A DNA stretch of 64,000 nt from Acinetobacter kookii (GTDB taxonomy: Bacteria; Pseudomonadota; Gammaproteobacteria; Pseudomonadales; Moraxellaceae): contig NZ_FMYO01000002.1 in NCBI RefSeq assembly GCF_900096895.1, forward strand, positions 267,119-331,118, given 5' to 3'. Below are positions 11,442-20,217 of the stretch, one piece after another. Both the position numbers and the translations under genes were made by a program. Position 1 is the stretch's first letter; every line of letters starts with the position of its first letter. Below the pieces are notes generated by a model. That model was not told the DNA's origin. It did not search any database and saw nothing but the letters and a program-made list of their open reading frames with translations.

Positions 11442-13298
11442 TTATCCAAAGTAATGTGAAGCAATTTGATAGGTCAGGAATGACATCAGATATGCCAGAC
11501 CAAACAGGTAAAGAGTCATAAAAGACATGGTTTTCCACGACCCTGTTTCACGGCGTACCGTGGCCAGCGTCGCCAAACAATGCGGCGCATAGATAAACCA
11601 GACCAGCAGGGACAAACCGGTCGCCAATGACCAGCCCAGTTCACCTGTACTACCAATAATAGAGGCCAGACCCTGTGACATGGCATCCTCATCTACCGCA
11701 GAAAGTGCATATACGGTACCCAGTGCAGCCACCACCACTTCACGAGCCGCCATCGCCGGAATTAAAGCAATGCAGATTTGCCAGTTAAAGCCCAGTGGGG
11801 CAAAAATTGGCTGCATCAAATGTCCCAGCATCCCTGCAAAGGAATAGTCAATTGCCGGGGCAGTCGCACCTTCCGGAGCTTGCGGGAAGGTACACAGAAA
11901 CCACAGTAAAATAGACAGGGCAAAGATGATGCCACCGACACGTTTCAGGAAGATCTTGGCGCGATCCAGCAAGCCAATCCAGACGCTTCTGATATCGGGG
12001 AAACGGTAGCTTGGCAATTCCATTAACAACATATGCTGTGATTTGTCTTTCTGGAAAAATTTCAGCACGGTTGCCACAACCAAGGCACTGACAATCCCGG
12101 CCATATATAGGCCAAACAGCACCAAACCTTGTAAATTGAATATGCCCCAGACCATTTTTTCAGGGATAAAAGCCGCAATCAGCAAGGCATACACCGGCAA
12201 ACGGGCCGAACAGGTCATCAGCGGTGCCACAAAAATCGTGGTTAAACGGTCACGCGGATCACTGATGCTGCGGGTGGCCATAATGCCCGGCACCGCGCAG
12301 GCAAAGCTGGACAGTAATGGAATAAAAGCACGACCTGACAGACCGGCTTTAAACATCAGCTTATCCAGCAAAAATGCTGCACGTGGCAGGTAACCCGATT
12401 CTTCCAGCACCAAAATGAAAAAGAACAGGATTAAAATCTGCGGCAGAAACACCACAACACCACCGGCACCGGCAATGATTCCATCCACCACCAGACTATT
12501 TAGCAATGGATGAGCTATATACTCACCCACGGTCTCTCCCAACCATCCGAAGGCTGCTTCAATACCATCCATAAAGGGGGCTGCCCAGGCAAATACCGCC
12601 TGGAACACAACAAACATCATCAAGGCCAGACTGACCAGACCTAAAACAGGATGCAAAAATATTTTATCGAGGAAATCTGAACGTTTATCTTCCTGCTCTA
12701 CCGAATGCACTACATCATGCAAAATGGTTTCAATCTTATGATGGCTGCTGCCGCTTAAACCGCTGAGTTCGGTATGTGGCGTTGAATATTTACCTTGATC
12801 CAGCGCATTCATCAGGTTTTCAATGCCTGCATTACGGACGGCCACGGTTTCCACGACTGGAATGCCAAGACGCTCTGACAATTTCTGGGTATTAATTTGC
12901 ATACCACGACGGCGCGCTTCGTCCATCATGTTCAATACCAGTAAAATCGGACGGCCCAGCTCAATCATTTCCAGAACCAGACCCAGATGCAGTTTCAGGT
13001 TAGTCGCATCGACCACACACAGGAATGCATCTTGCTGGCCTTCTTCTGCAATTTTGCCTTGTACCACATCGCGGGTAATCGCTTCATCCGGACTGGTTGC
13101 ATCCAGACTATAAGTTCCCGGCAAATCCAGCACGCGTACAGCTCGCGCTGAAGGTAAAGTAAACTGACCCACTTTACGTTCAACCGTGACCCCGGCATAG
13201 TTGGCTACTTTTTGTCTTGTTCCGGTTAAATGGTTGAATAATGATGTTTTACCACAGTTAGGGTTACCTACAAGGGCAATACGTAGCGCATCACTCAT
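11442..13298 (-). CDS. feoB: Ferrous iron transporter FeoB
   Basis: Inner-membrane Fe(II) transporter with a cytosolic G domain. The N-terminus has G1 GNPNCGKTS (11-19), G3 DLPG and G4 NMMD. A helical GDI region and two Gate-type membrane modules follow, including PLLSSFACAVPGIMATR. At 618 residues it is shorter than E. coli FeoB (773), which is common outside the Enterobacteria. It overlaps feoA by four bases (ATGA), so the two are translationally coupled. A Fur-box-like site lies ahead of feoA. Confidence 0.95.
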   Translation of the reverse strand: MSDALRIALVGNPNCGKTSLFNHLTGTRQKVANYAGVTVERKVGQFTLPSARAVRVLDLPGTYSLDATSPDEAITRDVVQGKIAEEGQQDAFLCVVDATNLKLHLGLVLEMIELGRPILLVLNMMDEARRRGMQINTQKLSERLGIPVVETVAVRNAGIENLMNALDQGKYSTPHTELSGLSGSSHHKIETILHDVVHSVEQEDKRSDFLDKIFLHPVLGLVSLALMMFVVFQAVFAWAAPFMDGIEAAFGWLGETVGEYIAHPLLNSLVVDGIIAGAGGVVVFLPQILILFFFILVLEESGYLPRAAFLLDKLMFKAGLSGRAFIPLLSSFACAVPGIMATRSISDPRDRLTTIFVAPLMTCSARLPVYALLIAAFIPEKMVWGIFNLQGLVLFGLYMAGIVSALVVATVLKFFQKDKSQHMLLMELPSYRFPDIRSVWIGLLDRAKIFLKRVGGIIFALSILLWFLCTFPQAPEGATAPAIDYSFAGMLGHLMQPIFAPLGFNWQICIALIPAMAAREVVVAALGTVYALSAVDEDAMSQGLASIIGSTGELGWSLATGLSLLVWFIYAPHCLATLATVRRETGSWKTMSFMTLYLFGLAYLMSFLTYQIASHYFG

Positions 13299-13555
13299 GC
13301 AGTGATCCCCTCTTCAATTTCAATCTTTTCAGCTTCAACTTTGCGCAGTGCGAAACGGGTAAATCCCACCTGAATCAGGATAGGATCACCCCCAAAAATA
13401 CCTTTGGTAATGACCTGAACTTTTGTTCCCGGTACAAAACCTAAAGTTTCTAAACGACTCGCCACTAGATCAGTCTGAGCTGTATCATCATCCAAAGTAC
13501 GATTCACTTTGCGAATGATGGCCGTTTGTTTCACTTTCAAATCAGATAATCGCAC
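13295..13555 (-). CDS. feoA: Ferrous iron transport protein FeoA
   Basis: Small SH3-like cytosolic partner of FeoB. GTG 13555 is chosen because it gives VRLSDLKVKQ, the normal family N-terminus, and an 86-residue protein; the frame is open much further upstream, but that part has no FeoA features and would run over the Fur-like site and the xerD promoter region. LGFVPGTKVQVITKG is the conserved core. First gene of feoA-feoB-Cys-rich. Confidence 0.9.
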   Translation of the reverse strand: MRLSDLKVKQTAIIRKVNRTLDDDTAQTDLVASRLETLGFVPGTKVQVITKGIFGGDPILIQVGFTRFALRKVEAEKIEIEEGITA

Positions 13556-13591
13556 CGCATCTAATCCTAAAATATTTGCTACAGTATACAA

Positions 13592-13610
13592 ACAAATGAG
13601 AATAATTACC
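13592..13610. promoter_or_regulatory. Putative Fur box ahead of feoA
   Basis: ACAAATGAGAATAATTACC matches 13 of 19 positions of the Fur consensus GATAATGATAATCATTATC and lies 37 bases before the feoA GTG. It should make the operon iron-repressed. Match is by eye. Confidence 0.55.
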
Positions 13611-13726
13611 AAGTAAGGTTTATTCCAATTCTCATCTTGTGTGCCGTGTTCGACATTGCAAAAAAATTGGTCTACATTGATGCAGGCCAAGAAAAACTTG
13701 GATTTTTCATTCAATGTAGAAGTGAC

Positions 13727-14644
13727 ATGCTCAATAAAAAGCCGCGTATTCCTGCACCCGTCAACATTCCGGAACATTTAAGTTTTTTACAGGGCTTTCG
13801 GGATTACTTAATTGCCCAAACTGTCAGTCCGCATACTCGCAATGCTTATCTGTCTGATTTAATTCAATGTAGTGAATGCAAGGTAATCTCGATGCAGGAC
13901 TGGAACAGTGATGACATCGCCGATGTGTTACTGAGCCTGACCAAACAGGGCAAAAGCCCGCGCTCGATTGCCCGCTCGCTGTCTGCACTGCGCTCCTTTT
14001 ATAAATTTTTGCGTGAACAGAAATTACGTAGCGATAATCCGGTCACGACCCATAAAACCCCTAAAATTGGTCGGGCCTTGCCTAAAGATTTATCTGAAGC
14101 CGATGTTGAAGCCCTGATTAACGCACCCGACATTAATACGGCACTGGGCTTACGTGACCGGGCGATGTTTGAAGTGCTGTATGCCTGCGGGCTGCGGGTA
14201 TCTGAATTACTGAATTTAAGACTGGAACTGATTAATTTAAAACAGGGTTATTTGCGTATTGTAGGCAAAGGCAATAAGGAACGTCTGGTGCCTTTGGGAC
14301 AGGTCGCTTGCGAATGGATTGAAAAGTATCTGCATGAAGCACGTGCCAGCCTTTATAAGTCCGCCACCGACTATGTGTTTTTAACCCAGCATGGCGGCAT
14401 CATGAGCCGGCAAAATTTCTGGTACGCCATTAAGCGCTATGCACTGCAAGCCGGAATTCAGGCCGAACTTTCGCCGCATACCTTGCGTCATGCTTTTGCC
14501 ACCCATTTGCTCAATCATGGTGCCGACTTGCGTGTGGTCCAGATGCTGCTTGGGCATAGTGATCTGTCCACCACGCAAATTTATACCCACGTGGCTCAGG
14601 TTCGCATGCAACAGTTACATGCCACTTATCACCCACGCGCTTAA
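13727..14644 (+). CDS. xerD: Site-specific tyrosine recombinase XerD
   Basis: Resolves chromosome dimers at dif with XerC and FtsK. The C-terminal catalytic domain has the first Arg in ACGLRVSELL, HTLRH with the second His and Arg, LGHSDLSTTQIYTH and the nucleophilic Tyr, ending in HPRA like E. coli XerD. The start at 13727 gives 305 residues, close to the usual 298; the frame is open upstream to 13637, but that extension lies beyond the family N-terminus. It precedes dsbC, as in many gammaproteobacteria. Confidence 0.93.
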   Translation: MLNKKPRIPAPVNIPEHLSFLQGFRDYLIAQTVSPHTRNAYLSDLIQCSECKVISMQDWNSDDIADVLLSLTKQGKSPRSIARSLSALRSFYKFLREQKLRSDNPVTTHKTPKIGRALPKDLSEADVEALINAPDINTALGLRDRAMFEVLYACGLRVSELLNLRLELINLKQGYLRIVGKGNKERLVPLGQVACEWIEKYLHEARASLYKSATDYVFLTQHGGIMSRQNFWYAIKRYALQAGIQAELSPHTLRHAFATHLLNHGADLRVVQMLLGHSDLSTTQIYTHVAQVRMQQLHATYHPRA

Positions 14645-14739
14645 CGGCAGCAAATATCAGACCAAGAAATTTTATCGCAGGCATTTTTTTTTGTTATGCT
14701 TACTCACCTGTTTTTTATACCTACAAGAAAGGGTTGTTT

Positions 14740-15555
14740 ATGTTATTTACCCGTTCAAAAATTTTTCTCGCATGTACACTTGCTGCAGGCTTGGGATTAA
14801 CGGCCTGCTCCAATTCGAATAATGATGAAAAAAAACAAAGTACTTTAACCGCTAGTGCACCTGCAACCGGGGAAGCATCCAACCTTTCAGAACGCAATGC
14901 GCAGCAGAGGCTGATCAATACGCTGCAGCAGCACTTCAAGAAAGCCAATATCAATGCCAAAATTTTAAACATTAAGGCGACCGAGGTTCCCAATCTGTAT
15001 TGGGTCAACCTGGAAGGCATGTCCTCTGTCTATGCCACTGCCGATGGCAAATACATTATTCAGGGTGACGTGCTGCGTCTAGGCGACAGTAAAATTCACA
15101 ATGTCAGTGAAAGCCTGCAATCCGAAGCCAATAAAAAGCTGCTGGCCAACTTAAAAGCCGAAGACTTGCTGATTTATAAAGCGCAAGGTAAAACCAAACA
15201 TGTCGTGTATGTGTTTACCGATGTCAGCTGTCCGTATTGCCATAAACTGCATGAGCATATGAGCGAAATTAATGCCAAGGGCATCGAAGTACGCTATATC
15301 GCCTGGCCACGTGGTGAGCAGTTCATGCCAGCCATGGAAAGCGTGTGGTGTAGTGAAGACCGTCAGGCGGCTTTTGACCAGGCCATTGCCGGTACACCGC
15401 TTGCTCCAGCGACCTGTAAGAATCCGGTCAGAGATCAATATCAGCTGGGGCTGAATATGGGCGTCAATGGCACTCCTGCGATTTATAATAGCGAGGGTGT
15501 TTATCTGGGTGGATATCTATCGCCTGAAGAATTGGTAGAGCGTTTAAATAACTAA
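14740..15555 (+). CDS. dsbC: DsbC-type thiol:disulfide isomerase with lipobox
   Basis: Periplasmic disulfide isomerase. The 271-residue product has an N-terminal DsbC dimerisation domain (about 55-120), a thioredoxin fold with CPYC at Cys164-Cys167, and a cis-Pro loop (NGTPAIY). ATG 14740 is used because AAGAAAGGG precedes it. The signal sequence ends in a canonical lipobox Leu-Thr-Ala-Cys (Cys23) with Ser at +2, so this DsbC is predicted to be an outer-membrane lipoprotein rather than soluble. A Lys/Asn/Ser-rich tether follows. It lies between xerD and hom. Confidence 0.88.
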   Translation: MLFTRSKIFLACTLAAGLGLTACSNSNNDEKKQSTLTASAPATGEASNLSERNAQQRLINTLQQHFKKANINAKILNIKATEVPNLYWVNLEGMSSVYATADGKYIIQGDVLRLGDSKIHNVSESLQSEANKKLLANLKAEDLLIYKAQGKTKHVVYVFTDVSCPYCHKLHEHMSEINAKGIEVRYIAWPRGEQFMPAMESVWCSEDRQAAFDQAIAGTPLAPATCKNPVRDQYQLGLNMGVNGTPAIYNSEGVYLGGYLSPEELVERLNN

Positions 15556-15679
15556 TTTTTATAAGTTCGTTTACTAAATTTAATAGGTAGAGATAAAGTG
15601 ATTTCTACCCTAGAGTCTGGCCGTTTTTTTAGCTATGATCTAGATTCGCTTAAAGTTGAATACATATTTGGAGTGTGAC

Positions 15680-16984
15680 GTGAAACCAGTTCGTCTGGCA
15701 ATCCTCGGTCTAGGTACTGTGGGTGGTGGTGCCCTTAAACTACTAAAAGAAAATGCTGCTGAGATTAAACGTCGCACCGGTCGTGAAATTGAGATTACCC
15801 ATGTCGGTACTCGTCGCCCTCGTCCTGATCTGGATTTGCCTGCTTCAGCGAAGCAAAGTGCTGATCTGCTCGATATCGTTCGTCAACCGGATGTCGATGT
15901 TGTGGTAGAAGTCATGGGCGGCATTCACCCTGCTTATGAAGTCATCATGGAAGCGATGAAACACGGCAAGCACATTGTGACGGCCAACAAGGCCCTGCTT
16001 GCTGAACATGGCAATGAGCTGTTTAAAGCAGCTGAAGACCATGCCGTGCAAATTGCCTATGAAGCAGCCGTTGCCGGCGGTATTCCAATTATTAAAGTGA
16101 TTCGTGAAGGCTTGGCGGCCAACAAGATTGACTGGCTGGCTGGCATTATTAATGGTACAGGCAACTTCATTTTAAGTGAAATGCGTGAAAAAGGTCGTGC
16201 TTTTGCAGACGTGCTGAAAGAAGCACAGGAACTGGGTTATGCTGAAGCCGATCCAACCTTTGACGTGGAAGGCATTGATGCCGCACATAAACTGACCATT
16301 CTGGCTTCATGTGCTTTTGGTATTCCGCTACAGTTCGACAAGGTCTTCACTGAAGGCATCAGCAAAGTGACTGCTCAAGATGTAAAATATGCAGAAGACT
16401 TGGGCTTCCGTATCAAACATTTGGGTATTGCAAGACGCACCGATACCGGGATTGAATTACGTGTCCACCCGACCCTGATTCCGGAAGACCAATTGATTGC
16501 TAATGTTAATGGCGTGAAAAATGCTGTGCTGGTTCAAGCCAATGCAGTCGGCCCAACACTGTATTACGGTGCGGGTGCAGGTGCAGGACCAACAGCTTCT
16601 GCTGTGGTCGCTGATGTGGTCGATATTGTCCGTGACATCATCTATACAGAAGATGGTGCCGGCACCATTCCACAGCTTGCGTTTGAAGCCCTGACCGATT
16701 TACCCATTCTGCCACGTGAAGAAATGACCACGGGCTATTACATCCGCATTAATGCCGAAGATCAAACCGGCGTTCTGGCCGATGTCACCACCATTTTAAG
16801 CCGTGCCGGCATTAGCATTGACGCGATCATGCAGCAGCCGCGCTTAAAAGACCTTATTCCTATCGTGATTCTGACTGATCCAGTCAAGGAATCAAAAATG
16901 GATGAAGCCCTTCAGCAAATTCAAGCATTGCCCGTCATTCATGGCGAAATTGTACGAATTCGTTTAGAATCGCTTGATAATTAA
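15680..16984 (+). CDS. hom: Homoserine dehydrogenase
   Basis: NAD(P)H-dependent reduction of aspartate semialdehyde to homoserine. The N-terminal Rossmann motif is ILGLGTVGGG, the catalytic domain carries the GIINGTGNFIL segment, and the C-terminal ACT domain (YYIRINAEDQTGVLADVT) suggests feedback control, probably by threonine. GTG 15680 is chosen because GGAG lies six bases upstream and the product (434 residues) starts at the family position. It precedes thrC. This is a monofunctional enzyme without an aspartokinase domain. Confidence 0.95.
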   Translation: MKPVRLAILGLGTVGGGALKLLKENAAEIKRRTGREIEITHVGTRRPRPDLDLPASAKQSADLLDIVRQPDVDVVVEVMGGIHPAYEVIMEAMKHGKHIVTANKALLAEHGNELFKAAEDHAVQIAYEAAVAGGIPIIKVIREGLAANKIDWLAGIINGTGNFILSEMREKGRAFADVLKEAQELGYAEADPTFDVEGIDAAHKLTILASCAFGIPLQFDKVFTEGISKVTAQDVKYAEDLGFRIKHLGIARRTDTGIELRVHPTLIPEDQLIANVNGVKNAVLVQANAVGPTLYYGAGAGAGPTASAVVADVVDIVRDIIYTEDGAGTIPQLAFEALTDLPILPREEMTTGYYIRINAEDQTGVLADVTTILSRAGISIDAIMQQPRLKDLIPIVILTDPVKESKMDEALQQIQALPVIHGEIVRIRLESLDN

Positions 16985-16991
16985 TCGGGTC

Positions 16992-17015
16992 GAGGGGAGT
17001 ATTTCAACTCCTCTC
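16992..17015. promoter_or_regulatory. Hairpin between hom and thrC
   Basis: GAGGGGAGT / ACTCCTCTC, one mismatch, six-base loop, no T run. It starts seven bases after the hom stop and could stabilise or partly attenuate the hom-thrC transcript. Confidence 0.4.
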
Positions 17016-17046
17016 GCCAAGCTCTACACACAATTGGAACATCATC

Positions 17047-18186
17047 ATGTCTAATGCCAATCGTTATACTGGTTTAGTTGACCGCTATCGCGACCGTTTA
17101 CCAGTGTCTGCAACAACTCGCGCAATCTCTTTAGGCGAAGGCAACACGCCACTGATCAAGCTTGAGAATATTCCTCGCATTATTGGCAAAAATGTTGAAA
17201 TTTATGTGAAGTACGAGGGCTTAAACCCGACTGGTTCATTTAAAGACCGTGGTATGACCATGGCGGTAACGAAAGCGGTTGAAGAAGGCTCTAAAGCCAT
17301 TATCTGCGCGTCTACGGGTAACACTTCTGCGGCTGCAGCTGCTTATGCTGCACGTGCAGGCATCAAGGCGTTCGTACTTATTCCTGAAGGCAAAATTGCC
17401 ATGGGTAAAATGGCACAAGCGATGATGTACGGTGCAGTCACCATGCAAATCCGCGGTAACTTCGATGACGGTATGCGTCTGGTTAAAGAAGTTGCTGACC
17501 AAGCGCCTGTGACCATCGTGAACTCCATCAACCCTTACCGTTTGCAAGGTCAAAAAACCATTGCTTATGAAATCGTGGATGAGTTAGGCCGTGCGCCTGA
17601 TTATCACTGCTTGCCTGTGGGTAACGCAGGTAACATCACTGCACACTGGATGGGTTATACCGAAGCGGTTGCCAACCAGCCTAAAGAGCAGTTTGAGCAA
17701 GTGGTTTATGATGCTGAAACTGATCAGTTCACCGGCCCTAAACCTGAAGGCTTGCCAACCATGGTCGGTTACCAGGCATCTGGCGCTGCGCCGTTCCTGC
17801 GTGGTGCACCGGTTGAAAACCCTGAAACAGTGGCAACTGCTATTCGTATTGGTAACCCGCAAAGCTGGAACCATGCCAAAGCAGTGGTACGTGATTCAAA
17901 TGGCTGGTTCGATGAACTTCAAGATGCTGAAATTCTGGAAGCGCAGCGCATACTTTCGATGTACGAAGGTGTATTCGTAGAACCTGCTTCTGCAGCGTCT
18001 ATCGGTGGTGCGATTCGTGACATTAAAGCAGGTAAAATTGCTGAAGGTTCTGTCATTGTATGTACAGTAACCGGTAATGGTTTGAAAGACCCTGACACTG
18101 CCATCAAACAGTGCCAAGATGCTGTAATGCTGTCTATCGATGCCACCATGGATCAAGTTAAAGACTCTATTCTTTCTAATATGTAA
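17047..18186 (+). CDS. thrC: Threonine synthase
   Basis: PLP enzyme that converts phosphohomoserine to threonine. The 379-residue protein has the PLP-lysine motif GSFKDRGM at about residues 60-67, the Ser/Thr-rich STGNTSAAAAAYA loop, and the glycine-rich phosphate loop VGNAGNITAHW. Length fits the short threonine synthase class. It lies 62 bases after hom and shares its transcript, with a strong terminator behind. No thrB is here; a separate homoserine kinase must be elsewhere. Confidence 0.95.
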   Translation: MSNANRYTGLVDRYRDRLPVSATTRAISLGEGNTPLIKLENIPRIIGKNVEIYVKYEGLNPTGSFKDRGMTMAVTKAVEEGSKAIICASTGNTSAAAAAYAARAGIKAFVLIPEGKIAMGKMAQAMMYGAVTMQIRGNFDDGMRLVKEVADQAPVTIVNSINPYRLQGQKTIAYEIVDELGRAPDYHCLPVGNAGNITAHWMGYTEAVANQPKEQFEQVVYDAETDQFTGPKPEGLPTMVGYQASGAAPFLRGAPVENPETVATAIRIGNPQSWNHAKAVVRDSNGWFDELQDAEILEAQRILSMYEGVFVEPASAASIGGAIRDIKAGKIAEGSVIVCTVTGNGLKDPDTAIKQCQDAVMLSIDATMDQVKDSILSNM

Positions 18187-18204
18187 TGCATATTTAGACA
18201 GAAT

Positions 18205-18234
18205 AAAAAAACCCTGCAATTGCAGGGTTTTTTT
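18205..18234. terminator. Bidirectional terminator thrC / pbpG
   Basis: Stem ACCCTGCA / TGCAGGGT with A and T runs on both sides, between two convergent genes. Confidence 0.9.
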
Positions 18235-18287
18235 ATTTAGAAGCATTCAAACGTTGAGTAGATTTGAAAACTTCCCCAAATTCAGCT

Positions 18288-19334
18288 TTAAATACGCTTG
18301 GGTAACTGGCTGACCCAGGTCATTAAACGGGTTGCATCATTGGTACGTGCCGCAGAAGAATCTGCTCCAAGAAGTACAACCACCGCTGGACGGTTATTTA
18401 AAGTGGTATGCATTGCGACACAACGTCCTGCTTCATTGATATAACCGGTTTTTGAAATATTGATATTCCAGCCACCATTACGCACTAAGGCATTGGTATT
18501 ATTCGATTTCAATACCCGGTAACCGAGGTTAAAGTCATAGCTTGGAGTGGTCGAGAACTGACGAATTAGACCGTATTGCGATGCCGTATTGACCAGAATA
18601 CCGAGGTCACGCGCTGAAGATACATTACCTGGATGTAAACCAGTTGACTCTAGATAATGAGTGGAATGCATACCTAAGGCTTTAGCTTTGGCATTCATTG
18701 CAGAAATAAAAGCTGCACGGCCACCCGGGAAAGTGCGTGCCAATGCAGAAGCAGCAGGATTCTCAGACTTCATCAATGCAAATAACAGCGCCTCGGCTCG
18801 ATTCATGCTGTCACCAGCACGCAGCGTCGAGCTTGAACTCTTGCAACCTGAACAAGAAAAGTCCGTCTGTTGTAAAGTAATTTTCTCGGACATGTTTAAA
18901 CGGGCATCTGCAATCACAACAGCAGTCATGAGCTTGGTCAGGGAAGCAATCGGAAAGGCAGTATTACTGTTTTTACTGTATAAAACCTCGCCTGTCTGGC
19001 CATCCATTACCAAAGCAGCACGGGCATTTATAGAAGGCTGATTGCCATAATTGGAATTGTTTAAAACCTGTACCGTTTTAGGTGCAGAATGAGTGACCCC
19101 AGCATTGGAACTACGGACAGAAGTCGTGACTTTTGTTGAACCTTGCGGAGAGACTTCTTCAGCCGAAGCATCACCGTTTAATAATTGACTCACATCTTCA
19201 GAGGACCAGTTCAACGTCGCTTGTCCCGTCCCTTTAGAAGTGTCCATCACCAGCTCTGCAAAACTGGTTGAACTCATGCTTAGCAGCATTGACATGCCTA
19301 GCACATGCATTAAAAACTTTTTCGAATTTTTCAC
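18288..19334 (-). CDS. pbpG: D-alanyl-D-alanine endopeptidase PbpG (PBP7/8)
   Basis: Low-molecular-mass penicillin-binding protein that cuts peptidoglycan cross-links in the periplasm. It has a signal peptide (cleavage near residues 26-27), then a 75-residue Ser/Thr/Val-rich linker. Active-site motifs: SxxK at Ser131-Lys134 (SLTK), SxN at Ser190-Asn192 (SEN), and KTG in SKTGYINEAG. An odd CxxC (Cys161, Cys164) precedes a Ser run in the loop between the first two motifs and might form a disulfide. The family is linked to virulence and envelope integrity in A. baumannii. Confidence 0.92.
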   Translation of the reverse strand: MKNSKKFLMHVLGMSMLLSMSSTSFAELVMDTSKGTGQATLNWSSEDVSQLLNGDASAEEVSPQGSTKVTTSVRSSNAGVTHSAPKTVQVLNNSNYGNQPSINARAALVMDGQTGEVLYSKNSNTAFPIASLTKLMTAVVIADARLNMSEKITLQQTDFSCSGCKSSSSTLRAGDSMNRAEALLFALMKSENPAASALARTFPGGRAAFISAMNAKAKALGMHSTHYLESTGLHPGNVSSARDLGILVNTASQYGLIRQFSTTPSYDFNLGYRVLKSNNTNALVRNGGWNINISKTGYINEAGRCVAMHTTLNNRPAVVVLLGADSSAARTNDATRLMTWVSQLPKRI

Positions 19335-19554
19335 GGTGATTTACTCAACTCAAGGAGGCAATATACGTTTGTATATTTCCTCAAAAATGCTTACATTTAG
19401 ACACAAAGACCAACACTTTTAGTTGCTCACAACATTGTGTATAACATTTAATTGAAACATATAGAATAGGATTGCTAATTTTGTCATTTCATTGCAAGCT
19501 TATTTTGCTTTATGTAACAAAAAAATGCTTTTTTTGGATATGAGGGAGAACCCG
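19335..19554. other. Divergent spacer pbpG / gacA-like
   Basis: 220 AT-rich bases between divergent genes. It must hold both promoters; no palindrome or RNA gene stands out. Confidence 0.4.
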
Positions 19555-20190
19555 GTGATCACAGTTTTAGTGGTAGATGACCATGAATTGGTACGTACTG
19601 GAATTTGCCGTATGCTCGAAGATCATGCGGATGTTCAAGTGATTGGTCAGGCTGAATCTGGTGAAGAAGCGATTAACTTGGTTCGTCATCATCATCCTAA
19701 TGTCGTTTTGCTTGATGTCAACATGCCGGGAATTGGCGGGGTGGAAACAACCCGACGGCTATTGCAAACAGCACCTGAAACCAAAGTACTGGCCGTCAGT
19801 GGCCTGGCGGAAGAACCCTATCCTTCATTATTACTGAAAGCCGGGGCTAAAGGCTATATCACCAAAGGAGCGCCAGTCTCTGAAATGGTTCGTGCCATCA
19901 ACAAGGTCATGCAGGGTGGAAAATATTTCAGCGCGGACATTGCTGAACAACTAGCCAGTTCCTATCTGTCCGACACCCAGCAGTCTCCTTTCGATGCCTT
20001 GTCGGAACGTGAAATGCAGGTCGCGATGATGGTGGTGAATTGTATTAGTGCCCAGGAAATTGCCGATAAACTTTTTGTCAGTGTCAAAACGGTAAACACT
20101 TACCGTTACCGCATCTTCGAAAAGCTGAATCTGGATAGTGATGTCAAATTGACCCATCTGGCTATCCGTTATGGACTGATTAAACCTTGA
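19555..20190 (+). CDS. gacA: GacA-type response regulator (LuxR/FixJ output)
   Basis: The 211-residue regulator has a receiver domain with Asp8-Asp9, phospho-acceptor Asp54 (LLDVNMPG) and a C-terminal LuxR helix-turn-helix (LSEREMQVAMMVV, EIADKLFVSVKTVNTYRYRI). GTG 19555 is preferred because GGAG lies six bases upstream and the product starts like GacA/UvrY (ITVLVVDDHELVRTG). The cognate kinase GacS is not here. It lies 27 bases before pilS on the same strand, so it may be transcribed with pilS-pilR. Confidence 0.87.
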   Translation: MITVLVVDDHELVRTGICRMLEDHADVQVIGQAESGEEAINLVRHHHPNVVLLDVNMPGIGGVETTRRLLQTAPETKVLAVSGLAEEPYPSLLLKAGAKGYITKGAPVSEMVRAINKVMQGGKYFSADIAEQLASSYLSDTQQSPFDALSEREMQVAMMVVNCISAQEIADKLFVSVKTVNTYRYRIFEKLNLDSDVKLTHLAIRYGLIKP

Positions 20191-20217
20191 TGCCCTTAGG
20201 CTTGCTAGAAGACCTGC

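Noticed and set aside
13556..13777. Upstream extension of feoA
   Set aside because: It would cross the Fur-like site and the xerD start region; the family N-terminus begins at the GTG.
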